28,575 nt of DNA from an uncultured Lachnospiraceae bacterium (GTDB taxonomy: Bacteria; Bacillota; Clostridia; Lachnospirales; Lachnospiraceae): positions 1 through 28,575 of the forward strand of contig CAJUHQ010000034.1 of the NCBI GenBank assembly GCA_910586095.1, in the 5' to 3' direction. Of the stretch, positions 7,941 through 16,182 are shown one piece after another. The first letter of the stretch is position 1, and each line of letters begins with the position of its first letter. Position numbers and translations under genes: made by a program. The notes below the pieces were generated by a model. The model saw nothing but the letters and a program-made list of their open reading frames with translations, had not been told where the DNA came from and ran no database searches.

Positions 7941-8022
7941 TACTAGTTTTTGCAATGTATTTATTTCCTTGGCATTTGTTGGATTTTTCTATTTTTCCTT
8001 TTTATATCTCCTAACAACGCAA

Positions 8023-8050
8023 CAAGAGCCATGCAAACGCATAGCTCTTG
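8023..8050 (-). terminator. Hairpin terminator after recJ
   Basis: Inverted repeat CAAGAGCCATGC (8023-8034) / GCATAGCTCTTG (8039-8050) with one C/A mismatch and an AAAC loop; on minus it is followed by the T-rich TTGCGTTGTT. The whole 350-bp stretch 7850-8199 otherwise holds only a weak 7-bp hairpin (8075-8098) and the leader of the 64-residue ORF; I see no gene in it. Confidence 0.65.
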
Positions 8051-8199
8051 TCACATATTTTCTTATGAGGGGGGAGATAGTGAGTGTTTCAACTATCTAC
8101 ATACTACTATATCCAGAAAATGTGTCAAAAATGTGTAGAAAAGATAAAAATAGCATTATTTTTCTTAACAAAGGATTAATCAAATCCAAAAAATATATT

Positions 8200-9981
8200 T
8201 CACTGATAATATTTCATAACCATCTGTAAGGACACATTCCCCCTAAATTCATTTCGGTCAGGATAATAAATCACAGATAACACAATATCTTGTGTATATC
8301 CACTATAAAGTTGCTCAACTGCCTTTGCACCACATTTTTGTATCATATAGGCATTTAGATCTTCCAAATTACCAAAATAAATCAATTCATAGTGTCTACT
8401 CTGTTCATCCTGCACATCGAACTTCCCTACATTCTTATTTGCTCCTAAGATTTTTCCACTCACAAAATGCACATTCTTTTGGGCAAATTGTGGTTTGGGA
8501 TTACCATTGCCAAAAGGCTCTAGTATCTCAAGTTCCTGTACAAACTCTAAGCTTGCATAACACATTGGCATTGGTACATCAATCAGAATTTTCTCCTCAA
8601 AATCCTCCTGGGTAAGATGACAGTTCTCATTGAGAGTGCGTCGTAGCACCTCTACATTTTCTTCCAAAAGAGACATACCTGCTGCCAACTTGTGTCCTCC
8701 ATATTTAGTGAAAAGCTCCTTACACTTAGTCATCTCATCATACATATGAAAAGCCTCTATAGAGCGTCCAGAGCCTTTGACCCCTTCCTCAGCCTTTGTC
8801 AAAACAAAGGTGGGCTTACAATACTTCTCTCGTATTCTACCTGCTATAATTCCTGCTAGGCTCTCATGAACTTCTGGCAGATACACTACTAGCACTTGAT
8901 CTTTATCAAAACCGTTCTCCTCAATCTGCTTGATAGCTTCCTCCACACCCTTTGTAGTAAGCTCTTTACGGCTGTCATTCATTGCCTTAAGATCTCCTGC
9001 CAACTGAACAGCCTCATCAATGCTTCTTGCCTGAAAAAGTTGTAATGCATTTACTGCTGTGTCTAGTCGTCCTGTTGCATTTAGGCATGGACCTAGCACA
9101 AAACCTATTGTATATGGTTTAATGTGAGCAGGATCAGTACTTGTAACCTGAAACAATGCCTTTAACCCAATATTTCTAGTATGGCGCATGAGTTCTAATC
9201 CACTCTTAACAATGATACGATTTTCATCTCGAAGTTCCATAACATCCCCTATAGTAGCAAATGCCGCTAGCTCCAACAATTCTAGGCCCATGTCAGACTC
9301 CATGACTTCACGCCAACTACAGCCATTTTTCTTGGCTGCCAATGCCAAAATCAATTTGTAGGCCACTACAGCGCCACAAATCTCACAAAACGGGTATGTA
9401 CACTCTTCCTGTTTGGGATCAACAACTGCCGCTGCCTGTGGTACACGATAACACCGCAAACCGTCCTGCTCTTCATAGGGCACTTCATGATGGTCTGTAA
9501 TCACTACTGTCATTCCTAATCCATTTGCAAATGCAATTTGTTCATAGGCTGCTATGCCATTGTCACAAGTAAGTATTGTATCTGTCTCCGCATCATAAGC
9601 TTCCTGTATCAGATGTTCATTTAGACCATATCCATCACGCATCCTATGTGGAATAGCCGTGTCAACCTGTGCACCGCACTCTGTAAGCCCCTTGTACAAT
9701 ATGTAAGTAGAACAAATGCCATCTATATCATAGTCTCCTATAATCCGAATCTGTTTTTTCTGTGCGATCTTCTCTAATAAAATAGCAACCGCTTTATCGA
9801 TATCCTTTAACAGTGCAGGATCATAGAGATGGTCTCGCGTGCCATATAAAAACTTATCAATCTCACACTCCTCGATCACATCCCTATTTCTAATAATACG
9901 TGCCAATACAGGACTGATATGATATTTTGTAGCAATTGCATCAAAGTCTGCCCTCTTTGCCGCCACCATCCATTTTCCCAT
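8200..9981 (-). CDS. recJ: Single-stranded-DNA-specific 5'-3' exonuclease RecJ
   Basis: DHH-family nuclease used in recombinational and mismatch/base-excision repair. The motifs are clear: GDYDIDG (82-88) and TDHHE (162-166) for metal binding, and GGHKLAAGMSL for the DHHA1 domain, followed by the OB-like C-terminal part. The frame is open to an ATG at 10053, but the ATG at 9981 is chosen because GAGAGG stands 9 nt before it, the protein then begins MGKWMVAAKR like homologues, and a terminator hairpin (10014-10068) lies in the upstream extension. Length 593, normal for Firmicutes RecJ. In related genomes, as I recall, apt and relA often follow recJ; here the recombinase/subtilase DNA follows instead. 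Confidence 0.95.
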   Translation of the reverse strand: MGKWMVAAKRADFDAIATKYHISPVLARIIRNRDVIEECEIDKFLYGTRDHLYDPALLKDIDKAVAILLEKIAQKKQIRIIGDYDIDGICSTYILYKGLTECGAQVDTAIPHRMRDGYGLNEHLIQEAYDAETDTILTCDNGIAAYEQIAFANGLGMTVVITDHHEVPYEEQDGLRCYRVPQAAAVVDPKQEECTYPFCEICGAVVAYKLILALAAKKNGCSWREVMESDMGLELLELAAFATIGDVMELRDENRIIVKSGLELMRHTRNIGLKALFQVTSTDPAHIKPYTIGFVLGPCLNATGRLDTAVNALQLFQARSIDEAVQLAGDLKAMNDSRKELTTKGVEEAIKQIEENGFDKDQVLVVYLPEVHESLAGIIAGRIREKYCKPTFVLTKAEEGVKGSGRSIEAFHMYDEMTKCKELFTKYGGHKLAAGMSLLEENVEVLRRTLNENCHLTQEDFEEKILIDVPMPMCYASLEFVQELEILEPFGNGNPKPQFAQKNVHFVSGKILGANKNVGKFDVQDEQSRHYELIYFGNLEDLNAYMIQKCGAKAVEQLYSGYTQDIVLSVIYYPDRNEFRGNVSLQMVMKYYQ

Positions 9982-10013
9982 TGTTATGTTCCTCTCTCTA
10001 ACATGAGTTATTG

Positions 10014-10068
10014 AAAAACTTAGTACTTCTTTGCAAAGCAACTTTTGCTGCAAGTGGTTAGAAGTACT
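10014..10068 (-). terminator. Terminator between the thioesterase gene and recJ
   Basis: Minus-strand stem AGTACTTCT (10060-10068) / AGAAGTACT (10022-10030) with an inner AGCAAAAG/CTTTGC helix in the loop, then AAG and TTTTT (10014-10018). The rest of the 129-bp gap is ordinary leader. Confidence 0.7.
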
Positions 10069-10110
10069 TTCAAAGATAAATTTGCTGATTCTATACTCTT
10101 TATACTATTT

Positions 10111-10827
10111 TTACACAACAAATTCTACCACTGCATAGTTGCTGCCTTCTGCATCTACTAAATGTACCTGACATTGATTATCCTGTTCATATACAATAGC
10201 TGTCAACTTATCATGTAGATACGCTGCTTTTTTATACTCTACACGCAATCTCTGTACTTGCTGCTGATCTGACAAAAACTCCATAGCAAGTTTTACATAC
10301 TCTGTATTGTTCATATGATGGTTTGAATCAATCTGGCAGTGTCTTACATAAAATGTATCACGCATCCTCTCGCTACCGCAAAGTGCAATTTTTCTAGGAG
10401 CATAATTCATATCCAACTTTTCGTGAAGTTCATAACAATCGATGATCTCTTGCTCCACCTTCGCTGGACGAAGTTGTATGGTATCAATCAGTGACCAGAT
10501 AGATGCCGCTTTGACAAGTATTTCTCCGGTTTTCGTTGTAAGCGTAAAATTTCGATATCCCAGAAAACCCTTAAATGCATAAGGAAATGTAGTCACACAA
10601 ATCCGTTCATTTAGTTTGGGGCGTCTGTAAACTTCAATCTGCCAAGAACTTAACAACCATGCCATATGTCTGCTATAAAGATACTCCATCGTAATGCGAC
10701 CATTCTCCGCCTCAAATATAGCAGCATCCTGAAAACAATCCAATATAGCAGGAATTGTCATTCTAAGTGATGTATCCATCATGCTATATCCTGCATTGAT
10801 CTCATATGTATACATTCTCTCCCTCAT
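10111..10827 (-). CDS. Acyl-ACP thioesterase (FatA-type)
   Basis: Hydrolyses acyl-acyl-carrier protein to release free fatty acids. Two hotdog halves are visible: ~1-130 (YTYEINAGYSMMDTSLRMT, helix with FQDAAIFEAE) and ~145-238, with the second-half motif IDSNHHMNNTEYVKLAME, where Asp167, Asn169 and His171 are the expected catalytic residues. Length 238 matches bacterial members. The start may instead be the ATG at 10815 (AGGGAG a few bases upstream), giving MYTYEINAGY. It lies 32 bp after the traX-like gene on the same strand and ends before a terminator, so secDF-traX-thioesterase may be one transcript. The physiological role in anaerobes is uncertain, perhaps membrane-lipid adjustment. Confidence 0.92.
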   Translation of the reverse strand: MRERMYTYEINAGYSMMDTSLRMTIPAILDCFQDAAIFEAENGRITMEYLYSRHMAWLLSSWQIEVYRRPKLNERICVTTFPYAFKGFLGYRNFTLTTKTGEILVKAASIWSLIDTIQLRPAKVEQEIIDCYELHEKLDMNYAPRKIALCGSERMRDTFYVRHCQIDSNHHMNNTEYVKLAMEFLSDQQQVQRLRVEYKKAAYLHDKLTAIVYEQDNQCQVHLVDAEGSNYAVVEFVV

Positions 10828-10859
10828 TTCCGCAATATAAATAACATTACTTTTCTTTT

Positions 10860-11567
10860 TTATCCTGCTTGTTCCAGATACATGCGAATCAGTCCATAAA
10901 TCAATAAGTGTATAGGATAAATAGCATAAAATAAATATTTGTTTTGTTTACCACGCTTACCATTATAAAACTGAATCGGAATAAATGCCAGAGGTGCAGT
11001 CAATTCATATGTAGCAAAGGCACACGCTCCTATCATATTCCTCTTCCATTTTTCCAAGTTTCTGCAATAGTAAAATAAAATAATAAACAAAATTCCTCTC
11101 CAGTGATAGTCTACTTCTAAAGTTTGGCCCAAATAGGCAAACAAAACAATCACTGCTGCTTTTATCAATAGATCTCGTATCGTATACTGTCCCTTAAACT
11201 GATCTAACACCCACAATGCACAAAGCCCTATCGCTAATGTAAAAAACACATTTTGTCCCCACGGATAATATACACATCCAAAAATTGCCAAATCAAATGG
11301 GATCTCTGAGAAAATAGCAAATAAAAAACAATTTCTGATATAATTTCTGACAGACCGCGTGTGACAAAAACCTTCTACTAGCAAAAAGCAATAAATCGGA
11401 AACGCAATCCGCCCTATTGCTCGCATCAGATCATATACTGTACTGTCATAAATCCCCAACTGCCGATAGACCGCTGCGGCAAAATGATCGATCATCATTG
11501 TGATAACAGCAATCCATTTGAGTCCTGCTGCCGAAATACTATACTCTTTTTTGCTGCCTGCTTCCAA
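10860..11567 (-). CDS. TraX-family integral membrane protein
   Basis: Polytopic membrane protein of 235 residues with about 7-8 hydrophobic segments. The family signature is at the N-terminus: GLKWIAVITMMIDHFAAAVY followed by RAIGRIAFPIYCFLLVEGF. The founding member acetylates F-pilin in Proteobacteria; Firmicute members are acyltransferase-like proteins of unknown substrate, and no pilin or conjugation gene is present here. Translation starts at TTG (11567), six bases after AGGAGGG. It stands between the secDF hairpins and the thioesterase gene; the shared theme of acyl groups is only suggestive. Confidence 0.88.
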   Translation of the reverse strand: MEAGSKKEYSISAAGLKWIAVITMMIDHFAAAVYRQLGIYDSTVYDLMRAIGRIAFPIYCFLLVEGFCHTRSVRNYIRNCFLFAIFSEIPFDLAIFGCVYYPWGQNVFFTLAIGLCALWVLDQFKGQYTIRDLLIKAAVIVLFAYLGQTLEVDYHWRGILFIILFYYCRNLEKWKRNMIGACAFATYELTAPLAFIPIQFYNGKRGKQNKYLFYAIYPIHLLIYGLIRMYLEQAG

Positions 11568-11599
11568 AGCTACCCTCCTATCCCTGAGCTATCTATACA

Positions 11600-11628
11600 A
11601 TTGGCTGCGGTATAAACCCGCAGCCAAT
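11600..11628. terminator. GC-rich hairpin downstream of secDF
   Basis: Perfect 11-bp stem ATTGGCTGCGG (11600-11610) / CCGCAGCCAAT (11618-11628). The plus side is followed by ATTTTTAT; the minus side, after secDF, only by TTGTATAG. Probably a terminator or 3' stabiliser of secDF mRNA, leaving partial readthrough into traX. Confidence 0.55.
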
Positions 11629-11646
11629 ATTTTTATGCACAAGCCT

Positions 11647-11719
11647 CATGCAATATGCCGCTATGCGGCGCACGGGCGCGCAGAGAGTAGGAAAAGTCCT
11701 CCCTACTCGATTGCACATG
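11647..11719. ncRNA. Possible multibranched structured element, secDF 3' region
   Basis: A GC-rich patch in AT-rich surroundings with three compatible helices: closing TGCAAT (11649-11654) / ATTGCA (11710-11715); GCCGC-TAT-GCGGC (11657-11669); GAGTAGG (11685-11691) / CCTACTC (11702-11708); plus a competing GCGC/GCGC pairing. No ORF fits. It could be a structured RNA, a repeat, or a 3' UTR element; the sequence does not decide. Confidence 0.35.
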
Positions 11720-11779
11720 GATACTCAAGGAAAGAATATCAGCAAAACTGACAAGAATCCAGTGCCACTTACATCCTCT

Positions 11780-14023
11780 TTATTTAGCTGTCTGTTTTAT
11801 CTTTGTGCGCAGCACATACCACAACGCACCTGTAATACACACTGAAGAATACGTACCACACACAATACCAACCATGAGAGGCAACGCAAATTCTCTAATT
11901 GATGTCACTCCTAGCACAAACAATACCGCTACCATTACAAACGTTGTCAGAGAAGTAAAAATACTTCTTGAAAGAGTTTGGCTAATACTTCTGTTGACTA
12001 AATCCTCCAATGTATCTTTCTTCATCATACTACCAAGGTTCTCGCGGATTCGGTCAAATATAACAATCGTAGCATTGATAGAATATCCTACTATAGTCAA
12101 CATACATGCAATAAATGTACTTCCAACAGATATTCGTGCGACTGCATAAAAGCCTAACACAACTAACACATCATGTAAAAGTGCTGTGACAGAACTTGCT
12201 GCAAACCGAACATCCTTAAACCGAAACCAAATATAAAGCAGCATACAAATTGTCGCAATCACTACCGCAATCACCGCATCACTCTTCATCTCTGAACTGA
12301 TAGTAGAGCTAATTGTCTCAGCCTGAATGAGATCTTTATTTACACCAAATTGCTCCACAAGCGCAGTTTCTAATGCCTGGCGCTCCTCTACGTTGAGTTC
12401 TCTGGTCTTGAAAATGACCTCATTAGAGCCTGCTACCTTCTGTACTTGTATCGCACCATCTCCTGTAATCTGGCTAAATACTGGAACAACTGTAGAATCA
12501 ATCGTAGCAAGATCCATATCCTCGTTCAATGTGACATTAGTAGATGTTCCACCCACAAAATCAAGGCTATAATTCAATGCCTTTCCTGTAGATGCTCCAT
12601 TGATTCCCATGCAGACAAATCCAAGGACAATCACTACAATAGAGCCTGCAAAAAAGATCTTTCTTTTACTTAAGAAATCAACAGTTGCACTCTCTTTTTT
12701 GATACCATACAGTTTTACATCTTTTAACCCTACTGCAAACATGGCTTTTAAAATCATCTTTGTGACAACAAGAGCCGTAAACATCGAAATCACAATACCC
12801 AAAGCCAGCGTATACGCAAACCCCTTTACAGTACCAGAGCCTTTTAATGCTAATACTAGCGCGGCGATTAAAGTGGTCACATTGCCATCAACAATTGCTG
12901 AGAGTGCTTTTTGAAATCCTGTGTCCACTGCTCCTCTGACAGTTTTTCCCGCAGTAAGTTCCTCACGAATTCGTGCAAAAATAATAACATTGGCATCTAC
13001 TGCCATACCAATTGACAAAATAATACCTGCGATACCTGGAAGCGTAAGTGTAATCTCAAACAGATTTAGACAGATTACTGTCAAAATCGTATAGATAATA
13101 AGTGCAAGTACAGATGCCACACCTGGAATTCGATATACAGCAATCATAAATACCGCAATAATAATCAATCCAATCAATGCTGCCAATAAACTAGTACTGA
13201 TTGCCTCTTGCCCAAGTTGTGCGCCTACCACATTAGAACGCAACTCTTCTAGCTCAAGCTTTAGTCCGCCGATACGAATCTGGCTTGCAATTTTATCTGC
13301 AACCTCAAAACTTTCCATTCCTGTAATCTGTGCCTGTCCATCTGTCAACACTGCCTGTACACGCGGCACACTGATAAAATCGCCATCATAATAAATACCA
13401 ATTGTCTCTCCTCTTGAAAATGCTCTGCTAGTAGCATCTCCAAACTTTGCAGCCCCTTCCTTTGTAAAGGTCAAATCCACTACAAATTGACTGTTTCCAA
13501 GAGAATCACTTGCCGAAACACCCTGTGCGACCTCTACATCTGTACCCTCTAGCACAACACTTCCATTAGCCTGAAGTTCTGCAATAGTCTTGTTTAGAGA
13601 GTATCCTGTAGATCCCATACCTGTATAGGAATAGTTCTGATTGCCATCTACATCTGTCTGTGCAATAAAATAGAGCGTTCCTGGTCTTCCCAAATCTTCG
13701 AGAATAGTATTGGCATCTGATACACCTGGGATCTCAATGTTGATTCGATCATCCCCTTCTTGATATACCTGTGCCTCTGTACTATAAATTTCTACCCTTT
13801 TTTGCAGTTTATAAATTGTATCACTCATATCCTCCGTTGATGGCTTCTCCTCACCAACCACCTGATACGTAATACTCACACCACCTGCAAGATCTAGTCC
13901 CTGTTTAATTCCTGACGCAGCTCCTGCTTTCTCTGTGCCAATACCCCATATCGCCACATATCCCAACACCACGATAATCAAAACAGTCAAGAGTAACGTG
14001 ACGATACCCTTATTTTTCTTCAT
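11780..14023 (-). CDS. secDF: Protein translocase subunit SecDF (SecD-SecF fusion)
   Basis: Membrane-bound accessory of the Sec translocon that uses the ion gradient to pull proteins out of the SecYEG channel. The SecD half (~1-430) has a first membrane helix (IVTLLLTVLIIVVLGYVAIW), the P1 head (SDANTILEDLGRPGTLYFI), and the pore motif GMAVDANVIIFARIREEL; the SecF half (~440-747) has LDFVGGTSTNVTL and the matching GYSINATIVIFDRIREN. Twelve membrane helices are expected. The frame is open to an ATG at 14062, but 14023 is preferred (GAGG six bases upstream; protein MKKNKGIVTL), which makes 747 residues. It follows scfB after a 170-bp leader with strong secondary structure. Confidence 0.96.
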   Translation of the reverse strand: MKKNKGIVTLLLTVLIIVVLGYVAIWGIGTEKAGAASGIKQGLDLAGGVSITYQVVGEEKPSTEDMSDTIYKLQKRVEIYSTEAQVYQEGDDRINIEIPGVSDANTILEDLGRPGTLYFIAQTDVDGNQNYSYTGMGSTGYSLNKTIAELQANGSVVLEGTDVEVAQGVSASDSLGNSQFVVDLTFTKEGAAKFGDATSRAFSRGETIGIYYDGDFISVPRVQAVLTDGQAQITGMESFEVADKIASQIRIGGLKLELEELRSNVVGAQLGQEAISTSLLAALIGLIIIAVFMIAVYRIPGVASVLALIIYTILTVICLNLFEITLTLPGIAGIILSIGMAVDANVIIFARIREELTAGKTVRGAVDTGFQKALSAIVDGNVTTLIAALVLALKGSGTVKGFAYTLALGIVISMFTALVVTKMILKAMFAVGLKDVKLYGIKKESATVDFLSKRKIFFAGSIVVIVLGFVCMGINGASTGKALNYSLDFVGGTSTNVTLNEDMDLATIDSTVVPVFSQITGDGAIQVQKVAGSNEVIFKTRELNVEERQALETALVEQFGVNKDLIQAETISSTISSEMKSDAVIAVVIATICMLLYIWFRFKDVRFAASSVTALLHDVLVVLGFYAVARISVGSTFIACMLTIVGYSINATIVIFDRIRENLGSMMKKDTLEDLVNRSISQTLSRSIFTSLTTFVMVAVLFVLGVTSIREFALPLMVGIVCGTYSSVCITGALWYVLRTKIKQTAK

Positions 14024-14039
14024 TCTTTTCCTCATTTCT

Positions 14040-14093
14040 ACGCTGCTTTTAGCACATCTCAAGTTTGCGATTGCAGCGCGGACACAAACTTGA
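14040..14093 (-). promoter_or_regulatory. Leader hairpins of secDF, one shared in sequence with the scfA upstream region
   Basis: Two overlapping structures are possible in the secDF leader. One is TCAAGTTTG (minus, 14085-14093) with CAAACTTGA (14059-14067). The other is GCGCTGC (14073-14079) with GCAGCGT (14040-14046), enclosing a 26-nt loop that contains CAAACTTGAGATGT. They use the same CAAACTTGA segment, so they exclude each other, a layout seen in leaders that switch. The second structure has a near relative at 16135-16175 with a covaried stem. Function is unknown. Confidence 0.45.
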
Positions 14094-14193
14094 AAGTGAA
14101 AAAATCAATACAATTCTCACTCTTTTTTCTCACACCGCCTTAGCGGCATAAACCTCACCTTTTGCATAATTGAGCACGCATGTCAAACAATAT

Positions 14194-15573
14194 CTAATCT
14201 TCTTTAGACAAAGCTGCTTTTATCATGATTGCACATTCCACGCGCTTACGTTCAAGCTCACAGCCTATCTCATAAACTCCCTTGATGTCTCCCTCAAAGT
14301 TGTATGCATTAGCTGCACAACCTCCGCTGCAATAGAATTTTGCAAAACAATTCTTGCAACTTTCCTTTGTATATACACTGCATGCTTGGAACTGGTCACA
14401 AACTGCTGTATTTGTGATACCTTCCTCCACATTTCCCATCAAAAATTCTTCCTGTCCTACAAACTGATGACAAGGATAAAAATCTCCCCACGGTGTGACG
14501 GCTAGATATTCTGTTCCAGAGCCACAGCCAGATAGTCTCTTGTAAACACAAGGACCTCCTTCTAAATCAATCATAAAGTGGAAAAAATTAAATCCCCTAC
14601 CTTCCTGATGCCGCTTAATCATCTCAACAGCAAGTCTGTCATATTCAGCCAAAAGTTCTGGAAGATCTGTCTTCACAAGCGCATACTCTTCAGTGTCAGG
14701 TGCCACTACAGGCTCTATGGAAATCTGTTGAAATCCCAGATCTGCTAAATGACACACATCTGATGCAAAATCTTTATTTAAATGAGTAAATGTACCGCGC
14801 ACATAGTAATTGGTCTGATTGCGACTTTCTGCCACTTTTTTAAATGTAGGCAAAATCAGATCATAGCTTCCCTGACCGCCTGCTAATGGACGCATCTTGT
14901 CATGTACTTCTTTTCTTCCATCTATGCTAAGAACAACATTGGCCATTTCCCGATTTACAAACTCCATAACCTCATCATCTAAGAGAACACCATTTGTAGT
15001 TAGCGTAAATCGGAATTTTTTGTGATGTGGCTCCTCAAGACTTCTGCCATACTCCACTAAATCTTTTACCACTTGCCAGTTCATAAGTGGTTCTCCGCCA
15101 AAAAAGTCTACTTCAAGGTTTGTACGGTTACCCGAATGTGCCACCAAAAAATCCAGAGCCTTCTTACCAATCTCATAGCTCATCAATGCACGCCTACCAT
15201 GATATTCTCCTTCCTGCGCAAAACAGTATTTGCATTTTAAATTGCAGTCATGCGCAATATGTAGACAAAGCGCTTTCACTACTGTTTGACGCTTTTGGAA
15301 GGCTTGTATACTGCTCTCATATAAATCCTTAGTAAACAGCATCTGTTGCTCTCTTAGCTCACAGATCTCTTCTACTACTTCAGATAATTCCTCTACATGC
15401 GCTGAAAATTGTTCTTTTAATATAGTATATATGTTCTCTTTGTCTTCCTGTTCAAGCTGTTTCTCTACCATGTAGCGTATCACATCATATACAAGATCGT
15501 CCACTACATGTACAGCACCACTATTCACATCTAACACAATGTTATAGCCATTATTTTTATACTGATGTATCAA
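14194..15573 (-). CDS. scfB: Radical SAM/SPASM maturase of the SCIFF peptide
   Basis: Radical SAM enzyme that forms thioether (Cys-to-alpha-carbon) cross-links in the six-cysteine SCIFF peptide. An N-terminal peptide-recognition (RRE-like) region (~1-90) precedes the 4Fe-4S motif CNLKCKYC (Cys110, Cys114, Cys117); FFGGEPLMNW and VLSIDG are the SAM-barrel strands. The SPASM part carries a Cys-rich tail (CGSGTEYLAV..YPCHQF, CSVYTKESCKNCFAKFYCSGGC) for auxiliary clusters. Length 459 is normal. RBS AAGGAAAG precedes the ATG. scfA, its substrate, lies 257 bp upstream on the same strand, separated by a terminator-like hairpin that would lower scfB expression relative to scfA. Confidence 0.95.
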   Translation of the reverse strand: MIHQYKNNGYNIVLDVNSGAVHVVDDLVYDVIRYMVEKQLEQEDKENIYTILKEQFSAHVEELSEVVEEICELREQQMLFTKDLYESSIQAFQKRQTVVKALCLHIAHDCNLKCKYCFAQEGEYHGRRALMSYEIGKKALDFLVAHSGNRTNLEVDFFGGEPLMNWQVVKDLVEYGRSLEEPHHKKFRFTLTTNGVLLDDEVMEFVNREMANVVLSIDGRKEVHDKMRPLAGGQGSYDLILPTFKKVAESRNQTNYYVRGTFTHLNKDFASDVCHLADLGFQQISIEPVVAPDTEEYALVKTDLPELLAEYDRLAVEMIKRHQEGRGFNFFHFMIDLEGGPCVYKRLSGCGSGTEYLAVTPWGDFYPCHQFVGQEEFLMGNVEEGITNTAVCDQFQACSVYTKESCKNCFAKFYCSGGCAANAYNFEGDIKGVYEIGCELERKRVECAIMIKAALSKED

Positions 15574-15675
15574 TTTTATTCTTTCCTTCCTACATTCTAA
15601 ATCGAACTATTGCCTCTTCTAAGGAACTGTTATGTATTAAAGGCATTGTAACACATACAACATAGAAACACATAT

Positions 15676-15711
15676 AATAAGCAGCGATTCATTTCAAAAC
15701 CGCTGCTTATT
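15676..15711 (-). terminator. Terminator or attenuator between scfA and scfB
   Basis: Perfect 11-bp stem AATAAGCAGCG (15676-15686) / CGCTGCTTATT (15701-15711) with a 14-nt loop. On minus the U-rich 3' arm is followed by ATATGTGTTT, so termination may be partial, giving much scfA RNA and little scfB. Confidence 0.7.
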
Positions 15712-15832
15712 CCTAATTCTTCTATTGTTGGATTCTGTTGTGTGTAGGATTTGTAGCCTTCTAGTATCACCTTATCTGTGGCCTTTGCAGTATCATTAAA
15801 TCCTTGCTATGTACGAAACGAATCCTCCTGGA

Positions 15833-15976
15833 TTATTTCGTTTGCTCACAACTCTGATTTCCAACTGTACAAGATGTCTTGCAAGCTGACTGACAAGATG
15901 TCTGACACTCTCCACAGCCACCTTTTTTCACAGATTCCTTATAATCTCTAGTCGTTAATGTCTTAATGTGTTTCAT
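15833..15976 (-). CDS. scfA: Six-cysteine SCIFF ranthipeptide precursor
   Basis: A 47-residue peptide missed by length filters. It starts MKHIKTLTTRDYKESVKKGG and carries six cysteines in the C-terminal part (Cys21, 24, 28, 32, 36, 43) in the Cys-Gly-Glu-Cys, Thr-Ser-Cys, Ser-Ala-Cys arrangement of the SCIFF family (six cysteines in forty-five residues). SCIFF is almost universal in Clostridia and is cross-linked by the adjacent ScfB; its biological role is not known. A consensus AAGGAGG lies 10 nt upstream of the ATG. An extended -10 element (16068-16076) is the likely promoter. The basic leader region (1-20) and the Cys-rich core are both normal; nothing seems broken. Confidence 0.96.
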   Translation of the reverse strand: MKHIKTLTTRDYKESVKKGGCGECQTSCQSACKTSCTVGNQSCEQTK

Positions 15977-16067
15977 ACTCTAATTGCCTCCTTCTCGATA
16001 ACCTTCGTCACACTTATAAATAAATGTCTCCTGTTATCTTTCTTATACTATCAAAACAGCTTAGAGT

Positions 16068-16076
16068 AGTATAACA
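16068..16076 (-). promoter_or_regulatory. Extended -10 promoter of scfA
   Basis: Minus-strand TGTTATACT (TGn-TATACT), no good -35 at 17 bp. It lies about 90 bp before the scfA ATG. The stretch 15977-16182 otherwise contains the hairpin motif at 16135-16175 and no gene. Confidence 0.5.
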
Positions 16077-16134
16077 CAAAATCTGCTGCGCGAAAAGTAT
16101 TTTTTCAAAAACTATTCATATTTTTATGCATCGT

Positions 16135-16175
16135 TGTGTTGCTTTTTTACAGCTCAAATTTGTAGTTGCAACACA
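16135..16175 (-). ncRNA. Hairpin motif related to the secDF leader structure
   Basis: Minus strand TGTGTTGC (16168-16175) pairs perfectly with GCAACACA (16135-16142); the 25-nt loop holds CAAATTTGAGCTGT. The secDF leader copy (14040-14079) has GCGCTGC/GCAGCGT around CAAACTTGAGATGT. Loop conserved and stems changed in both arms is the pattern of a conserved RNA structure. It sits right after the lysozyme stop codon. Confidence 0.45.
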
Positions 16176-16182
16176 GGTACAA

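Noticed and set aside
7743..7955. 70-codon minus-strand ORF overlapping the 64-residue ORF
   Set aside because: Composition is not protein-like and no ribosome site precedes it; the overlapping 64-residue frame has AGGAG.
7850..8199. Possible N-terminal half of the subtilase
   Set aside because: I read the minus strand in all frames here and found no Asp box or helix typical of subtilases, and no copy of the junction core.
7924..8229. 101-codon plus-strand ORF downstream of recJ
   Set aside because: It runs through the terminator hairpin and AT-rich spacer; no ribosome site and no recognisable domain.
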